This document shows positions 32,177-43,280 of a stretch of 64,000 nucleotides of DNA, in pieces (positions within the stretch are counted from its first letter, which is position 1; the number at the start of each line of letters is the position of its first letter). Both the position numbers and the translations under genes were made by a program. Source of the DNA: Deefgea piscis (GTDB lineage Bacteria; Pseudomonadota; Gammaproteobacteria; Burkholderiales; Chitinibacteraceae); assembly GCF_013284055.1 (NCBI RefSeq), contig NZ_CP054143.1, forward strand, positions 62,001 to 126,000, given 5' to 3'. The notes under the pieces are model-generated. The model saw nothing but the letters and a program-made list of their open reading frames with translations, did no database searches and was not told where the DNA came from.

Positions 32177-33556
32177 TTAGCGCTTTTTTAGTGCATTTTT
32201 TGCACTTTGTGGACCACGACGTCCACGATTTGGCGCTTCTTTGCCTTCAAATGGATTATCAGTCTTTTTAAACTGCACCCGCAAAGGCGTACCTTGCAAT
32301 TTAAAGGTTTTAATAAAGAAATGCTCTAAATAACGCCAATATGATGCATGAACTGCTTCCAAAGCGTTACCGTGAATAATCACAACCGGTGGATTACTAC
32401 CACCTTGGTGAGCATAACGCATTTTTGGACGAATCTTACCGGCCAATGGCGGTTGTTGACGCTCCATTGCCAACTGCAATGCACGTGTTAGTTTTGGCGT
32501 AGGAATCTTAATCATCGCCGCATCATAGGCTTGATTAATTGAACCAAACAAATCACCAACACCACTACCTTGCAAAGCCGAAATATAGTGATACTTCGCA
32601 AAATCGAGGAAGGCGAGCTTGCGCGCCATATCGCGTTTAATAATTTCACGCTGCTCTAAATTGGCCGAGTCCCATTTATTAATGGCGACGACCAAAGCAC
32701 GACCTGACTCTAAAACAAAGCCAGCAATCTTACCGTCTTGATCCGATACATCTTGCGTTGCATCCAAAACTAAAATCACCACATTGCAATCTTCAATCGC
32801 TTGCATGGTTTTAATGACCGAAAACTTTTCGATCATATCGGTCACCTTACCGCGGCGACGCACACCGGCAGTATCAATTACCGTATAGTTGGAGCCATTT
32901 CGTTCAAAATCAATAGCAACTGAATCACGAGTTGTACCTGGCGCATCAAAAGCAATTACGCGCTCTTCACCAAGAATGGCGTTCACCAAGGTTGACTTGC
33001 CCACGTTTGGACGACCCACGATGGCAAATTTAGGGTGTGTTTGTTCTTCTTCTGGCTCAGGATCTGGGAATCCTTCCAAGATTTCATTAATCAGGTGACG
33101 AACACCCTCGCCATGCGAGGCTGAAATCGCAACCGGGTCACCTAAACCGAACTCATGAAACTCGGCGGTCATCACCGCACTATTCATGCCTTCAATTTTA
33201 TTGACCGCCACCCAAACAGGGCGATCACCTTGACGCAAACGATTGGCAATCATTTTGTCTTGTGGTGTTAAGCCATTACGACCGTCAACAATAAAAACAA
33301 TGGCATCGGCTTCATCAATGGCTTGCAAAGTTTGCTTGGCCATTTCAAACATAATACCTTCATCAATAACCGGCTCAAATCCACCAGTATCGATCACCAA
33401 GTAAGGTTTCTCTCCAACTTTACCATGACCATAGTGACGATCACGCGTCAGGCCTGGCTGATCGGCCACCAAAGCATCACGGGTTTTGGTTAAACGATTA
33501 AATAGTGTTGATTTGCCCACATTGGGGCGCCCGACGAGGGCAATAGTTGGTTTCAA
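32177..33556 (-). CDS. der: Ribosome biogenesis GTPase Der (EngA)
   Basis: A 459-residue protein with two tandem G domains needed for 50S maturation. The two P loops read [12 protein letters not shown] (near residue 8) and [12 protein letters not shown] (near residue 182). Each is followed by its DTGG/DTAG and NKxE/NKWD motifs. The C-terminal KH-like domain ends in a basic tail ([19 protein letters not shown]). It lies between bamB and hfq. Confidence 0.97.
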   Translation of the reverse strand: MKPTIALVGRPNVGKSTLFNRLTKTRDALVADQPGLTRDRHYGHGKVGEKPYLVIDTGGFEPVIDEGIMFEMAKQTLQAIDEADAIVFIVDGRNGLTPQDKMIANRLRQGDRPVWVAVNKIEGMNSAVMTAEFHEFGLGDPVAISASHGEGVRHLINEILEGFPDPEPEEEQTHPKFAIVGRPNVGKSTLVNAILGEERVIAFDAPGTTRDSVAIDFERNGSNYTVIDTAGVRRRGKVTDMIEKFSVIKTMQAIEDCNVVILVLDATQDVSDQDGKIAGFVLESGRALVVAINKWDSANLEQREIIKRDMARKLAFLDFAKYHYISALQGSGVGDLFGSINQAYDAAMIKIPTPKLTRALQLAMERQQPPLAGKIRPKMRYAHQGGSNPPVVIIHGNALEAVHASYWRYLEHFFIKTFKLQGTPLRVQFKKTDNPFEGKEAPNRGRRGPQSAKNALKKR

Positions 33557-33616
33557 TTCAATTCCTTATTCCATCCATATGACGGCGCAACTGCGCCGCC
33601 CTAATGTCGATGGGTA

Positions 33617-34741
33617 TTACTGAGTGCTGAGCAGATAAATACTGCCTTTTCCGGTCTGAACAATCGCTTGCGAACTATCAGATTGCGGTGCTAAATAAAT
33701 GCGGCCACCATCGGTAGGCAATTGCCCAACAAAGCGACCATCTTCTGGGTTTACAACATGGATATAACCATCTAAATCACCGACTAAGATATTGCCAGCC
33801 AAAATCGCTGGCGCAGAAATTAAACGGTTAGCTAATAAATCTTGGCGCCAAATACTGCGACCTGTTGTGCGTTCAAAGGCATTAATTTGCCCCTTGGCGT
33901 CGGTAACATACACGTTTTGACTATCAATCGCTAAGCCCGTCCAGCTGGAAATTTCCCGCGTCCATAGCAAATTGCCTTGCTTAGCGCCTAAACAAGCAAC
34001 ACGCCCTTGGAAAGCCACGGCACAAACCATATCGCCACGCACCACTGGCGGTGCAACAATATCAGTCACTCGCTCGAGCTCACTCGCGCCACGCGGCAAA
34101 GCAACTGGTGCTTCCCAGAGTACACGACCATCTGCGATCGAAATTGCGGTCAAACGTCCGGCAGCCTGCCCCACATACACCACGCCGTCAGCAACCACGG
34201 GCGGCGCATAATTACGTAACAATAAAGCCGGTTGTGGACGCTGATAAATCCATTTTAATTCGCCTTTATCCGCAGAAAAAGCACTCACTTTGCCATCGCC
34301 AGAGCGCACAATGACCAAGTCATCACTCACAACAGGGGCAGAAATCACCTCACTCGTGACTTTAGCCGACCAAATCGGTTGACCATTTAAATCATACGTC
34401 AACACATCGCCATTACTGCTACCAACCGCAATCACACCACCCGATATACCGACACCGCCAGCAACGGGTTGCGCAATTTTAATTTGCCAACGTTTTTTGC
34501 CATTCGCGCGCTCAAACAACGCCAATTCATTATCGCCACCGACAGCAGCAATCAATTCACCATTAAAAGCGGGCTGAAAACGATATTCTGTTTTCCCGCC
34601 GACAGCGGATTTCCAATCAATCTTGATATTTGCTGTTGTCGTAACAACAGGCAATTTGGCGGGTTCAGGCGCATTACTCGTAGTACTACAAGCACTAATG
34701 CTAAAGACGCTGAGTAGCAATAATGGACGAAGGCATTTCAT
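33617..34741 (-). CDS. bamB: Outer-membrane assembly lipoprotein BamB
   Basis: A 374-residue lipoprotein of the BAM complex, which inserts beta-barrel proteins in the outer membrane. The signal peptide ends in the lipobox ISAC with Cys18. The rest is an eight-bladed PQQ-type beta-propeller with repeated blade ends such as GKKRWQI, GELKWIYQ, GRVLWEAP and GNLLWTRE. The start lies 2 bases after the yfgM-like stop, so the two are translationally linked. Confidence 0.95.
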   Translation of the reverse strand: MKCLRPLLLLSVFSISACSTTSNAPEPAKLPVVTTTANIKIDWKSAVGGKTEYRFQPAFNGELIAAVGGDNELALFERANGKKRWQIKIAQPVAGGVGISGGVIAVGSSNGDVLTYDLNGQPIWSAKVTSEVISAPVVSDDLVIVRSGDGKVSAFSADKGELKWIYQRPQPALLLRNYAPPVVADGVVYVGQAAGRLTAISIADGRVLWEAPVALPRGASELERVTDIVAPPVVRGDMVCAVAFQGRVACLGAKQGNLLWTREISSWTGLAIDSQNVYVTDAKGQINAFERTTGRSIWRQDLLANRLISAPAILAGNILVGDLDGYIHVVNPEDGRFVGQLPTDGGRIYLAPQSDSSQAIVQTGKGSIYLLSTQ

Positions 34742-34743
34742 GC

Positions 34744-35373
34744 TTACTTATCTCCCAATACATCCAATTTAATTTCTACTAATTTCAAATTCGGTGCGTC
34801 TTTTGGCAGCTTGGCAATGGCTTGGCGATACGCATCAGCGGCAGGGGCAATTTGACCTTGCATTTGGAAAATATCACCGCGTAGCTCAGCATAAAGCGGA
34901 GAAAAGCCCTCTTCTTCTGGCGTTTTCAATAGCGCCAAAGCTTCTGAATATTTTTTCTCTTCGGCCAAAATACTGGCCAATCGCAAGCGCGCTGTATCGC
35001 GCAATGCCGCTTCCTGACTATGATCAATCACCCAAGTTAATTCAGCGCGTGAAGCCGCTGCATCGCCTTTTAGATAATCCAATTTAGCGGCAATTAAAGC
35101 CGCGCGTGGCGCATACGGTGTTTTGCTGTAATCATTTTTCAATAACAAAACACCCGCTTTAAATTTGCCATCGTCAGTCAAATTGTTTTCAATTTGCGCA
35201 TACACTTCAGCGGCCTTAGCAATTTGCTGCTTTTGCCATCCTTGCCAGCCTTTCCAAGCCGAAAACGAAATCAAAAATGCTGCAAGCCCTAGCGCCAACC
35301 ATTTACCCCAGTTTTGCCACCAGTCTTTCATGGTGGCGATTTGTTCTTGTTCTTGTAAATCAAATGCGGCCAT
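34744..35373 (-). CDS. yfgM: YfgM-like tetratricopeptide membrane protein
   Basis: A 209-residue protein with a short cytoplasmic N-terminus, one membrane helix (about 24-44, LALGLAAFLISFSAWKGWQGW) and a periplasmic TPR region (about 60-205). E. coli YfgM partners PpiD at the SecYEG translocon. The N-terminal DLQEQEQIATMKDWWQNWG is the family hallmark (E. coli: a similar Glu-rich start). It is placed between hisS and bamB, as in many proteobacteria. Confidence 0.92.
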   Translation of the reverse strand: MAAFDLQEQEQIATMKDWWQNWGKWLALGLAAFLISFSAWKGWQGWQKQQIAKAAEVYAQIENNLTDDGKFKAGVLLLKNDYSKTPYAPRAALIAAKLDYLKGDAAASRAELTWVIDHSQEAALRDTARLRLASILAEEKKYSEALALLKTPEEEGFSPLYAELRGDIFQMQGQIAPAADAYRQAIAKLPKDAPNLKLVEIKLDVLGDK

Positions 35374-35391
35374 GGTTATCCCCTGAATAAA

Positions 35392-36660
35392 TTAAATACT
35401 GCGAATCACTTGTGCCAACTGATCTTGCGGCACGATTTCTTGTTTGCCTTGCTGCTCGCCGATCAGTGTTTTTAAATTAACGGTCTGTGACGCCACTTCA
35501 CCCTCACCAATCACCACGGCAAAACGTGCCCCTGATTGATCGGCTTTTTTAAATTGCGATTTAAAACTCCCACTGCCGCCATGATAAATGACATTCAAGC
35601 CTGCTGCGCGCAATTGACGCGCCACAGTAAATGCATTGCGAGCCGCGGCTTCGCCTTGGTGCACCACGTAAGCATCTGGCAATTGAGCAGGAATCGCAAC
35701 TTCGTTGATTTCCAATAGCAACATTAAGCGCTCAATACCGATCGCAAAACCAACCGCTGGGCAAGGCTTACCGCCTAATTGCTCAACCAAACCATCATAA
35801 CGACCACCGGCTGCCACAGTACTTTGCGCGCCCAATTGTGTGGTCGTCCATTCAAAAACAGTTCGATTGTAATAATCAAGGCCACGCACTAAGCGTGGAT
35901 TTAGGGTATAGGCAATCCCTGCATCATCGAGCAACGCTTTGACCGTTTCAAAGTGTGTTTTAGATGCTTCACCCAAAAAGTCGATCAGTTGCGGCGCGTT
36001 TTCAGCCATTTCTTGCAAGTCTGGATTTTTGGTATCCAAAACACGCAATGGGTTGGTATAGAGCCGGCGCTTGCTATCTTCATCGAGGATATCGATATAC
36101 CCTTCCAAATATTGAATCAACTTGGCGCGATGTGCTGCGCGCTCTTCAATATCGCCCAAAGAATTAAGCTCTAAACTCATTCCGCTCAAACCAAGGCGTG
36201 GCCATAAATCGGCCAGCATCACAATCACTTCGGCATCGACATCGGGCGTTGAAAAACCAAATGCCTCAATGCCCATTTGATGAAACTGACGATAGCGCCC
36301 CTTTTGCGGACGTTCATGGCGGAACATTGGGCCGGTGTACCACAGACGTTGGGTTTGATTGTAAAGTAAGCCATGCTCAATGCAGGCTCGCACACAACCC
36401 GCCGTCCCTTCTGGGCGCAGCGTCAGTTTTTCACCGTTAAGGCTGTCTTCAAAGGCGTACATTTCTTTTTCAACGATATCGGTATGTTCACCAACACCGC
36501 GAATAAACAAATGCGTTGATTCAACAATCGGCATCCGAATCTGGCTATAGCCATAGGCGGCTAGCCATTCACGTGTAACTTGTTCAAAAAACTGCCAGCG
36601 ACTTGATTCTTGCGGCAGCACATCATTCATGCCGCGAATACCTTGGATGGTTTGAGCCAT
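35392..36660 (-). CDS. hisS: Histidine--tRNA ligase
   Basis: A 422-residue class II synthetase. The N-terminal [15 protein letters not shown], motif 2 [19 protein letters not shown] and [23 protein letters not shown], and the HisRS-specific [14 protein letters not shown] are present. The C-terminal anticodon-binding domain (about 330-420) distinguishes it from hisZ at 27-28 kb. Confidence 0.97.
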   Translation of the reverse strand: MAQTIQGIRGMNDVLPQESSRWQFFEQVTREWLAAYGYSQIRMPIVESTHLFIRGVGEHTDIVEKEMYAFEDSLNGEKLTLRPEGTAGCVRACIEHGLLYNQTQRLWYTGPMFRHERPQKGRYRQFHQMGIEAFGFSTPDVDAEVIVMLADLWPRLGLSGMSLELNSLGDIEERAAHRAKLIQYLEGYIDILDEDSKRRLYTNPLRVLDTKNPDLQEMAENAPQLIDFLGEASKTHFETVKALLDDAGIAYTLNPRLVRGLDYYNRTVFEWTTTQLGAQSTVAAGGRYDGLVEQLGGKPCPAVGFAIGIERLMLLLEINEVAIPAQLPDAYVVHQGEAAARNAFTVARQLRAAGLNVIYHGGSGSFKSQFKKADQSGARFAVVIGEGEVASQTVNLKTLIGEQQGKQEIVPQDQLAQVIRSI

Positions 36661-36691
36661 ATTTTTATAAACTTTAAATTAAATCAAGAAA

Positions 36692-36740
36692 GGGTATTTG
36701 ATTGCAGCTCAATATTTAAAAAGGCTACAGAGCAATACCC
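36692..36740. repeat. GGGTAT...ATACCC intergenic repeat, copy 4
   Basis: GGGTATT at 36692-36698 is the inverted copy of AATACCC at 36734-36740. It fills most of the ispG-hisS gap, so it is transcribed within the housekeeping cluster. Confidence 0.55.
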
Positions 36741-36742
36741 AT

Positions 36743-38017
36743 TCAAATTGAAGTTAATGGAATAATTTTTGCTGCTTGTTCACGCCGTTTTGAACCACCC
36801 ACAGCGTAATGCGTCATCACATAGCGCTCAACAATGGCCTGAAACTCCACAGCCACATGCTCACCCTTGAGCGTGACGTCTTTTTCGCCATCGATATACA
36901 CCGGACACACTGGCACTTCACCGGTACCCGGCAAACTAATCCCAATATCAGCCAGCTTTGATTCACCCGGACCATTGACCACACAGCCCATGACCGCGAC
37001 TTTCATTTCTTCTACACCCGGATAGTCTTTACGCCACACCGGCATTTTTTCACGCAAAAAGCTTTGAATGTCTTGTGCCAACTCTTGAAACACCGTCGAC
37101 GTGGTACGACCACAACCAGGGCAAGCCGTAACCAATGGCGTAAAACTACGCAAACCCATGGTTTGCAATAACTCTTGTGCCACAATCACTTCTTTCGTGC
37201 GATCGCCATTGGGTTCTGGCGTCAACGAAATCCGAATCGTGTCACCAATGCCTTCTTGCATCAAAATCGCCAACGCAGCACTCGATGCCACAATCCCTTT
37301 GCTACCCATGCCCGCTTCAGTCAAACCCAAATGCAATGGGTAATCACAGCGCGCACCCAAATCGCGGTATACCGCGATCAAATCTTGCACATGGGACACT
37401 TTGCACGACAGTAAAATTTGATCGGGTGATAAGCCCCACTTCACTGCTTGCTCAGCGGATTCGAGCGCAGACACAATCAACGCTTCGCGCATCACTGCAT
37501 CCGCACTGAGTGGTTTAGAGCGCTTGCTATTTTCGTCCATCATCCGCGCAGCAATGCTTTGATCAAGCGATCCCCAGTTCACGCCAATGCGCACCGCTTT
37601 TTTATACTCGATGGCTTTTTCAATCATCGACGCAAATTTTTCGTCGCGTTTACTGCCTTTACCGACATTACCCGGATTAATCCGGTACTTCGCCAAGGCC
37701 TGTGCGCAGTCTGGGTAATCACGCAATAAGCGATCGCCATTGTAATGAAAGTCGCCAACCAACGGAACTTTACAACCCCAGTTCTCTAACTTGGTTTTAA
37801 TATTGGCAACTTGAGCTGCGGCTTCTGGGCTATTCACGGTGATACGTACCACCTCAGAACCGGCGCGCCACAATTCAAAAATCTGTCTTGCCGTGCCTTC
37901 AGCATCGGCCGTATCAGTATTGGTCATCGACTGCACGACGACAGGATGATCACTACCGACCCAAACATGGCCGACTTGAACTTGACGGGTTTTACGACGT
38001 GTAATCAGGCTCGACAT
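36743..38017 (-). CDS. ispG: 4-hydroxy-3-methylbut-2-enyl diphosphate synthase IspG
   Basis: A 424-residue iron-sulfur enzyme of the MEP isoprenoid pathway. It reduces the cyclic diphosphate intermediate to HMBPP. The TIM-barrel start ([21 protein letters not shown]) and the 4Fe-4S ligands in ACPGCGRTT and [10 protein letters not shown] are intact. The insertion between barrel and Fe-S domain is short. It follows rodZ by 4 bases. Confidence 0.97.
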   Translation of the reverse strand: MSSLITRRKTRQVQVGHVWVGSDHPVVVQSMTNTDTADAEGTARQIFELWRAGSEVVRITVNSPEAAAQVANIKTKLENWGCKVPLVGDFHYNGDRLLRDYPDCAQALAKYRINPGNVGKGSKRDEKFASMIEKAIEYKKAVRIGVNWGSLDQSIAARMMDENSKRSKPLSADAVMREALIVSALESAEQAVKWGLSPDQILLSCKVSHVQDLIAVYRDLGARCDYPLHLGLTEAGMGSKGIVASSAALAILMQEGIGDTIRISLTPEPNGDRTKEVIVAQELLQTMGLRSFTPLVTACPGCGRTTSTVFQELAQDIQSFLREKMPVWRKDYPGVEEMKVAVMGCVVNGPGESKLADIGISLPGTGEVPVCPVYIDGEKDVTLKGEHVAVEFQAIVERYVMTHYAVGGSKRREQAAKIIPLTSI

Positions 38018-38021
38018 ACGA

Positions 38022-38906
38022 TTATTTCAATTCCATATTAACCACATCAGAACCGGGCTTGAGATAAGCACTCAAATCCACATTTTGACCATTAAAATAC
38101 AATTGGGTTTTTGGGGCGTTACCGACCTTCACGCGATAAGGCGGCACACCGGCCACCACGCGCTCGTAACCCGGACGAATAATCTCGGACAACACTTTAT
38201 TGCCATTGGCATCCACAATTTGCACCCAGCTATCGGTCTGCGAGGTGATTTTAATTGAATGCGCTTCAGCCACTGCCGATGCTGCACTAGCGGGAACCGT
38301 AACGGTTTTTTGAACCTGTGGTGCACTAGCAACCGGCAAGGCGGCTTGTGGTGCGCTCGCTGGCGCAATTGCACTGGCGGCACTGGCGACAATAACTTCT
38401 TCTTGTACTGCAGATGCCGGATCCACATCAACAATCGGTTGGCTTTCCATCTCTGGCAAAGCCAGCTCAGGATGGGCCGGTTGCTGCAAATACCAAAATA
38501 CGCCCCCTACCCCCAAAGCCAAGCCCAATACGCCCATCAATACAATTGCTGATGGTTGACGCCGACGCTTACTTTTAAATGGAATCGTGCCATTTGTTTC
38601 CAAAGGCGCATCAAGCAAGGTGGTCGACACTTGCTCTACAGGCAACACCTGCGCCAAATATTCCAGCAAAGGCTCAGGATCTAAATGCACCAGCCGCGCA
38701 TAATTACGCACAAAACCTCGGATAAATAAATTGCTTGGCAATTCATCAAAGGCTTCTTGCTCAATCGCCAGCACTTGGCGTACCGCAAGTTTTAATTGAT
38801 TAGCAACTTGCTCTGGACTTAATTCTAAAGCTTCTCGTGCATTGCGTAATTGTCGACCTGCAGGCAACAAGCTTGCGGTCGATGAAGATTCAAACTGATC
38901 AGTCAT
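38022..38906 (-). CDS. rodZ: Cytoskeletal protein RodZ
   Basis: A 294-residue bitopic membrane protein linking MreB to the elongation machinery. An Xre-like helix-turn-helix (about 15-80, [21 protein letters not shown]) is followed by a basic patch, one membrane helix (about 112-132) and an Ala/Pro-rich linker. The C-terminal DUF4115 beta domain (about 215-294) is typical of RodZ. The ATG at 38906 overlaps the stop of the upstream pilF/W-like gene by 8 bases; a TTG three codons earlier is the alternative. Confidence 0.93.
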   Translation of the reverse strand: MTDQFESSSTASLLPAGRQLRNAREALELSPEQVANQLKLAVRQVLAIEQEAFDELPSNLFIRGFVRNYARLVHLDPEPLLEYLAQVLPVEQVSTTLLDAPLETNGTIPFKSKRRRQPSAIVLMGVLGLALGVGGVFWYLQQPAHPELALPEMESQPIVDVDPASAVQEEVIVASAASAIAPASAPQAALPVASAPQVQKTVTVPASAASAVAEAHSIKITSQTDSWVQIVDANGNKVLSEIIRPGYERVVAGVPPYRVKVGNAPKTQLYFNGQNVDLSAYLKPGSDVVNMELK

Positions 38907-39633
38907 ATTTTCCAATCTGTAACTTAGTGGCTTCTACTGAATCGGGGAAAGCGCTGAGTAACTCTTTGGCATAGCGTTGCTCGGCGGTTTTATTGCCAAT
39001 GGCACGCTCGATTCTCACACCCAGCCATAACAATTCAACGGGGGTTGGCTTACTTGATCGATATAGATCAACAAACAAACGCTTTGCCTCAGGCAAGTCC
39101 CCCGACTTTAACATTAAATTACTCAGCTGAAATTTAGCTTGTAAATAATTTGGTCTTTGTATCAGAATTTTTTTATACCACTGCGCAGCCAAAGCATTGT
39201 CTTGATTGCTTAAAGCGCAATTGGCCGCGGCCATCATGGTATTTTCTGGCGTTGGATACAAAGGATCGCTGAGCGCGGTAGTAAAATGAGTTTCAGCTTG
39301 CTGAACCTGACCATTAGCGCAAAGAAAATTCGCGTAATTGTGATTCACATCTGAATTGTTCGGCTCGATCTTTAAAGCCTGCTTAAAAATATCAGCCGCA
39401 GTGGTTTTATCACCCAAAGCCCAATACGACAAAGCCATCACATTGTAAGCCAAGACATATTTGGCATCGGCGGCAATGGCTTTTTTGGCTTCATCCACGG
39501 CAATGGGGTACTGCCCCACTTTATAATATTCGGACGCGAGTCGCGTTCTAACGCTTGCGCGAGAATCTTCATTCGCCAGTGCAAAATGACTTAGGCCAAG
39601 ACACAACGCCACTAGCAATAAAGTATTTTTCAC
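38899..39633 (-). CDS. pilW: Type IV pilus biogenesis TPR protein PilF/PilW
   Basis: A 244-residue TPR protein of the PilF/PilW family, the pilotin that brings the PilQ secretin to the outer membrane. Six TPR-like units are visible, including [20 protein letters not shown] and [19 protein letters not shown]. The start is GTG at 39633, overlapping the rlmN stop by 4 bases. PilF proteins are normally lipoproteins, but here the signal peptide (ending AL-A before NEDS) has no usable lipobox; its only cysteine, C11, is too early and preceded by Leu. It may work as a soluble periplasmic form. Confidence 0.88.
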   Translation of the reverse strand: MKNTLLLVALCLGLSHFALANEDSRASVRTRLASEYYKVGQYPIAVDEAKKAIAADAKYVLAYNVMALSYWALGDKTTAADIFKQALKIEPNNSDVNHNYANFLCANGQVQQAETHFTTALSDPLYPTPENTMMAAANCALSNQDNALAAQWYKKILIQRPNYLQAKFQLSNLMLKSGDLPEAKRLFVDLYRSSKPTPVELLWLGVRIERAIGNKTAEQRYAKELLSAFPDSVEATKLQIGKYD

Positions 39634-40763
39634 GCATCGCCTCCTGATTTAAAAATAATTGGCCGAGTTTCGAGCATTTTTTCGGTGCGGCGGGTTTTAT
39701 CCAAAACCTGCCCCGCCAATTGCCCGCAAGCGGCGTCAATATCATCGCCACGCGTTTTACGCACGGTAACAATGTAACCTGCTTGTAATAAAATATCACG
39801 GAAACGATGAATCGCTTCACGACTTGAACGCTGATAACCCGCATTTGGAAACGGATTAAACGGAATCAAATTAAACTTACACGAAGTCGATCGCGCCAAT
39901 GCCGCCAATTGATGCGCATGCTCAGGCTTATCATTGATGCCATCAAGCATCACATATTCAAAAGTAATAAAATCACGCGGTGCTTTTTCTAAATAACGAT
40001 TGCATGCATCCATCAATTCTTTGAGTGGATATTTTTTATTAATCGGCACAATTTGATCGCGAATGGTGTCGTTCGGCGCATGCAAACTCACTGCCAACGC
40101 AACCGGACAATCTTCGCGCAGCTTATCCATTTGCGGCACCATGCCTGAGGTCGATAAGGTCACGCGGCGGCGTGACAAGCCATACGCATTGTCATCCAAC
40201 ATCAAACGCATCGCAGCAACCACATTATCATAATTGGCCAGTGGTTCACCCATGCCCATCATGACCACATTCGATACAATCCGGGTATCGTCATTGGTCG
40301 CAGTACCAACACGCGCCGCATCAAAAGAGAGGCGACGATTGGCCCACCATAACTGCCCAATAATCTCAGCAGTCGATAAATTACGGTTAAATCCTTGCCG
40401 TGCCGTCGAGCAAAAAGTGCAATCGAGCGCACAGCCCACCTGACTAGAAACACATAAAGTACCGCGGTCATCTTCGGGAATAAACACCGCCTCAACCCCG
40501 TTACCCGTGCCAACATCCAACAACCATTTACGTGTGCCATCTTTGGCAATTTGTTCGGCCATCATCGCCGGTGGTGCAATACAGGCATCGACAGCTAATT
40601 TTTGCCGAAACGATTTGGCGATATCACTCATCGCATCGAAATCCGCTACGCCGCGCTGATGAATCCATTTCATCAGTTGTTTGGCACGAAACGGCTTTTC
40701 ACCGAGTTGTACCATCAATTGGCCTAGACGCTCCGCATCGTAATCCAACAAATTTATTGCCAT
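39630..40763 (-). CDS. rlmN: Dual-specificity 23S/tRNA methyltransferase RlmN
   Basis: A 377-residue radical-SAM enzyme that methylates C2 of A2503 in 23S rRNA and A37 of some tRNAs. The radical-SAM cluster motif is C-A-L-D-C-T-F-C in [20 protein letters not shown]. The methyl-carrying cysteine region near the C-terminus is present ([19 protein letters not shown]). The ATG at 40763 starts the family opening [10 protein letters not shown]; an in-frame TTG 5 codons upstream is less likely. Confidence 0.96.
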   Translation of the reverse strand: MAINLLDYDAERLGQLMVQLGEKPFRAKQLMKWIHQRGVADFDAMSDIAKSFRQKLAVDACIAPPAMMAEQIAKDGTRKWLLDVGTGNGVEAVFIPEDDRGTLCVSSQVGCALDCTFCSTARQGFNRNLSTAEIIGQLWWANRRLSFDAARVGTATNDDTRIVSNVVMMGMGEPLANYDNVVAAMRLMLDDNAYGLSRRRVTLSTSGMVPQMDKLREDCPVALAVSLHAPNDTIRDQIVPINKKYPLKELMDACNRYLEKAPRDFITFEYVMLDGINDKPEHAHQLAALARSTSCKFNLIPFNPFPNAGYQRSSREAIHRFRDILLQAGYIVTVRKTRGDDIDAACGQLAGQVLDKTRRTEKMLETRPIIFKSGGDA

Positions 40764-40803
40764 GTCTTTATCCACCAAGGCTTACGCCATTTATTTCATC
40801 AGT

Positions 40804-40833
40804 GACGCTCGCTTAGCGAGCCAAGCGAGCGTC
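40804..40833. repeat. 11-bp hairpin between ndk and rlmN
   Basis: GACGCTCGCTT (40804-40814) pairs perfectly with AAGCGAGCGTC (40823-40833) around an 8-base loop. No T run follows on the minus strand. It may mark the ndk 3' end or a processing point rather than a full terminator. Confidence 0.6.
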
Positions 40834-40861
40834 TTTACCACCACTACTTACAAGCTAAAAC

Positions 40862-41287
40862 TTAACGTGCGTACACTTCAGCTGCATCGAAAAAATAAGC
40901 GATTTCAATTGCGGCATTTTCCAAACTATCTGAGCCGTGTACTGCATTGGCATCAATACTATCGGCAAAGTCAGCACGAATCGTACCGGCAGCGGCATCT
41001 TTTGGATTGGTTGCGCCCATCAAATCGCGATTCAATTTCATCGCGTTTTCGCCTTCAAGCACTTGAATCATGACTGGACCTGAAATCATGAATTCAACCA
41101 AAGCGCCAAAGAAAGGACGCTCTTTATGTACTGCGTAAAAGCCTTCAGCTTCGGCACGTGTTAGGTGCTTTAGTTTCGCCGCAGCGATTTTTAAACCCGC
41201 AGTTTCAAAACGATCATAAATTTTACCAATGACATTTTTTGCAACAGCGTCAGGTTTAATAATCGATAGGGTACGTTCAACAGCCAT
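40862..41287 (-). CDS. ndk: Nucleoside diphosphate kinase
   Basis: A 141-residue enzyme that equalises nucleoside triphosphate pools. The opening [18 protein letters not shown] and the active-site histidine in [12 protein letters not shown] are present. It is the first gene of the minus-strand cluster; its own promoter should lie in the AT-rich 41288-41400 region. Confidence 0.97.
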   Translation of the reverse strand: MAVERTLSIIKPDAVAKNVIGKIYDRFETAGLKIAAAKLKHLTRAEAEGFYAVHKERPFFGALVEFMISGPVMIQVLEGENAMKLNRDLMGATNPKDAAAGTIRADFADSIDANAVHGSDSLENAAIEIAYFFDAAEVYAR

Positions 41288-41555
41288 TTTTATCTCCAGT
41301 GTGAGTCGTTATTTTCAATTTAACGAAAGAAACTTTGCAGCATAATGTAATTTAAGCTAGCCTCGTGCGAATTATATTTATTTCACGAAGACCGAATTCA
41401 AGCCCTATTTAAGCCCCCGTAATCAGCGGCAACACAAAAAATGGATCACATCGTATCCACCTCGCCGCAACACAGGGAGTTTGAGCAAGAGACTTGAAGC
41501 CTTAAATCTGAGGCAAATAGCCCAACAGTATAACACCATAGCGAGCACCTGACAG

Positions 41556-42284
41556 ATGAGTGATGGACTTGACCCCATCTTGCAGCAGAAAGAACAGCAG
41601 CAATTAAAAACCCAACTCTTGTGGCGACTCGGCATCGCTGCCGCATTGATCGGCATTGTACTTGCTGCCATTGCATGGTTTGATCAAGAACGAAAAAATG
41701 CGGTACCTGAAGTTAAAATCGCCAGTGATGTGGAGACAGCAAAAATCCTCACGCCACTCGTTGCCGCCTCCGAGATCGAATCGGCAACGCCCAATCCGAA
41801 CATCAGCAGTGAAGTGGCAAGCGCTCCTACCCTCAGTCCGAGTCCGAGTCCGAGTCCGAGTCCGAGCTCAAGTCTCAGTCACAATCAAACACCGATTCAA
41901 GCCATTAGCAATCCGGCCCCCAAGCCAAGCACAACGACACCGCGTGCCGTCGTGGCGGAGCAAACGCGCAGTGCGCCCAAACCAGACCCGTTACCCATAC
42001 CATTAATGAATGCACCAACGCCAATGGCCGCTCGCCAACCCGTCAAACCAAGCAATAACTACCCAGCAGCAACCACTGGGCAGCAAGGCTATAGCGTTCA
42101 AGCCGGGGTCTTTTTGCACGCGAATAATGCCGAAAAACTACTCGTACAATTACAAACGGCTGGCATTCCGGCCTACCTAGAAACCCGAGTGCAAATTGGC
42201 CCGTTTAAGAGCAAATCACAAGCCGATATCGCCGTAAAAAAACTACGGCAACTCGGGATTGAGCCGGTATTAAGAACGCAATAG
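41556..42284 (+). CDS. SPOR domain-containing membrane protein
   Basis: A 242-residue protein with one membrane helix (about 23-41, LLWRLGIAAALIGIVLAAIAW) after a short cytoplasmic tail, then a long Pro/Ser/Ala/Thr-rich linker. The C-terminal SPOR domain (about 170-242) contains YSVQAGVFLHANNAEKLLVQLQ and ends IGPFKSKSQADIAVKKLRQLG. SPOR domains bind denuded septal peptidoglycan, so a role near the division site is likely. The linker contains a run of Ser-Pro pairs encoded by a hexanucleotide tandem repeat. Which member of the family (FtsN, DamX, DedD) is not clear. Confidence 0.9.
   Translation: MSDGLDPILQQKEQQQLKTQLLWRLGIAAALIGIVLAAIAWFDQERKNAVPEVKIASDVETAKILTPLVAASEIESATPNPNISSEVASAPTLSPSPSPSPSPSSSLSHNQTPIQAISNPAPKPSTTTPRAVVAEQTRSAPKPDPLPIPLMNAPTPMAARQPVKPSNNYPAATTGQQGYSVQAGVFLHANNAEKLLVQLQTAGIPAYLETRVQIGPFKSKSQADIAVKKLRQLGIEPVLRTQ
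41835..41864 (+). repeat. Hexanucleotide tandem repeat in the SPOR gene linker
   Basis: Five perfect copies of AGTCCG, encoding Ser-Pro pairs. Because the unit is 6 bases, gain or loss of copies keeps the frame and only changes the linker length. Confidence 0.9.
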
Positions 42285-42340
42285 CGCATCAAAAAATCGG
42301 CCGCCGTGGATTTCTATTAGTCAAAGAAATTAGTCAAAGA

Positions 42341-43279
42341 CTATGAATTAATCGGCGCATCCGGCAGACGATGAATCGGCTCTAAATCGGATTGCAACAA
42401 AGCTTGCCGCACCGCTTCAATCGCCGCCTGACGTGGGAAATTGCGTCGCCAAGCCAAGATAACGCGCCGTGAAGGCACTGGCCCCGTGAACGGACGTAAG
42501 GTTAACAAAGCCTCATCGGCCACACTCACCGACGTCGCAGGCAATACGGTCACACCAATACCACCGGCGACCATATGCCGAATCGTCGTTAATGACGAGC
42601 CTTGCAATGTCCGCTGCAAACTCCCCACCGACATACTTTCGCGATTTAAATCGGAGCAGGTTTGCAAAACTTGATCGCGAAAACAATTACCTGGCGACAA
42701 CAACAATACATTTTCATCTGACAATTGCTCAGACGATACCGACTCGAGCAATTCCCACTCGTGCCCTTTAGGCGTTGCCACGATAAAATCTTCGTCATAC
42801 AACGCTTGGGTAGAAATACCGCCTTCGTGAAACGGCTCAGCCAAAATCGCCAGATCAATCTCGCCTTGCTTGAGCATTTCGGCCAAACGCACGGTGTAAT
42901 CTTCTTCGAGCAATAATTGCATTTGCGGCGCGATACGGCGCAATTGCGGAATCAAATGCGGCAATAAATACGGCCCAATGGTGTAAATCACCCCCAAGCG
43001 CAAGGCTCCAGCCAACGGATCTTTCCCTTGTTCGGCCAACTGCTTCACCATCGACACTTCTTCAAGCACGCGCTGCGCCTGCTCAACAATACGCTCACCG
43101 CTCGGCGTTACCGTCACTTCACCAGCGGCGCGCTCAAACAGCACCACACCCAACTCTTCTTCTAGTTTTTTTACCGCCACCGACAACGTGGGCTGCGATA
43201 CAAAACAGCTATTGGCTGCGCGCCCAAAGTGACGTTCACGCGCCACAGCAACGATGTAACGTAATTCAGTCAATGTCAT
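42341..43279 (-). CDS. oxyR: Hydrogen peroxide-sensing regulator OxyR
   Basis: A 312-residue LysR-type regulator with the redox cysteines of OxyR. Counting from the ATG at 43279, C199 and C208 lie in SPGNCFRDQVLQTC, the same positions and spacing as in E. coli. The helix-turn-helix (1-65) includes FGRAANSCFVSQPTLSVAVKKLE. An in-frame alternative start 9 codons upstream lies inside dsbB and lacks family support. The gene begins 1 base after the dsbB stop, so it is co-transcribed with it. Oxidation should create the C199-C208 disulfide and switch on peroxide defence genes. Confidence 0.93.
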   Translation of the reverse strand: MTLTELRYIVAVARERHFGRAANSCFVSQPTLSVAVKKLEEELGVVLFERAAGEVTVTPSGERIVEQAQRVLEEVSMVKQLAEQGKDPLAGALRLGVIYTIGPYLLPHLIPQLRRIAPQMQLLLEEDYTVRLAEMLKQGEIDLAILAEPFHEGGISTQALYDEDFIVATPKGHEWELLESVSSEQLSDENVLLLSPGNCFRDQVLQTCSDLNRESMSVGSLQRTLQGSSLTTIRHMVAGGIGVTVLPATSVSVADEALLTLRPFTGPVPSRRVILAWRRNFPRQAAIEAVRQALLQSDLEPIHRLPDAPINS

Positions 43280-43280
43280 A

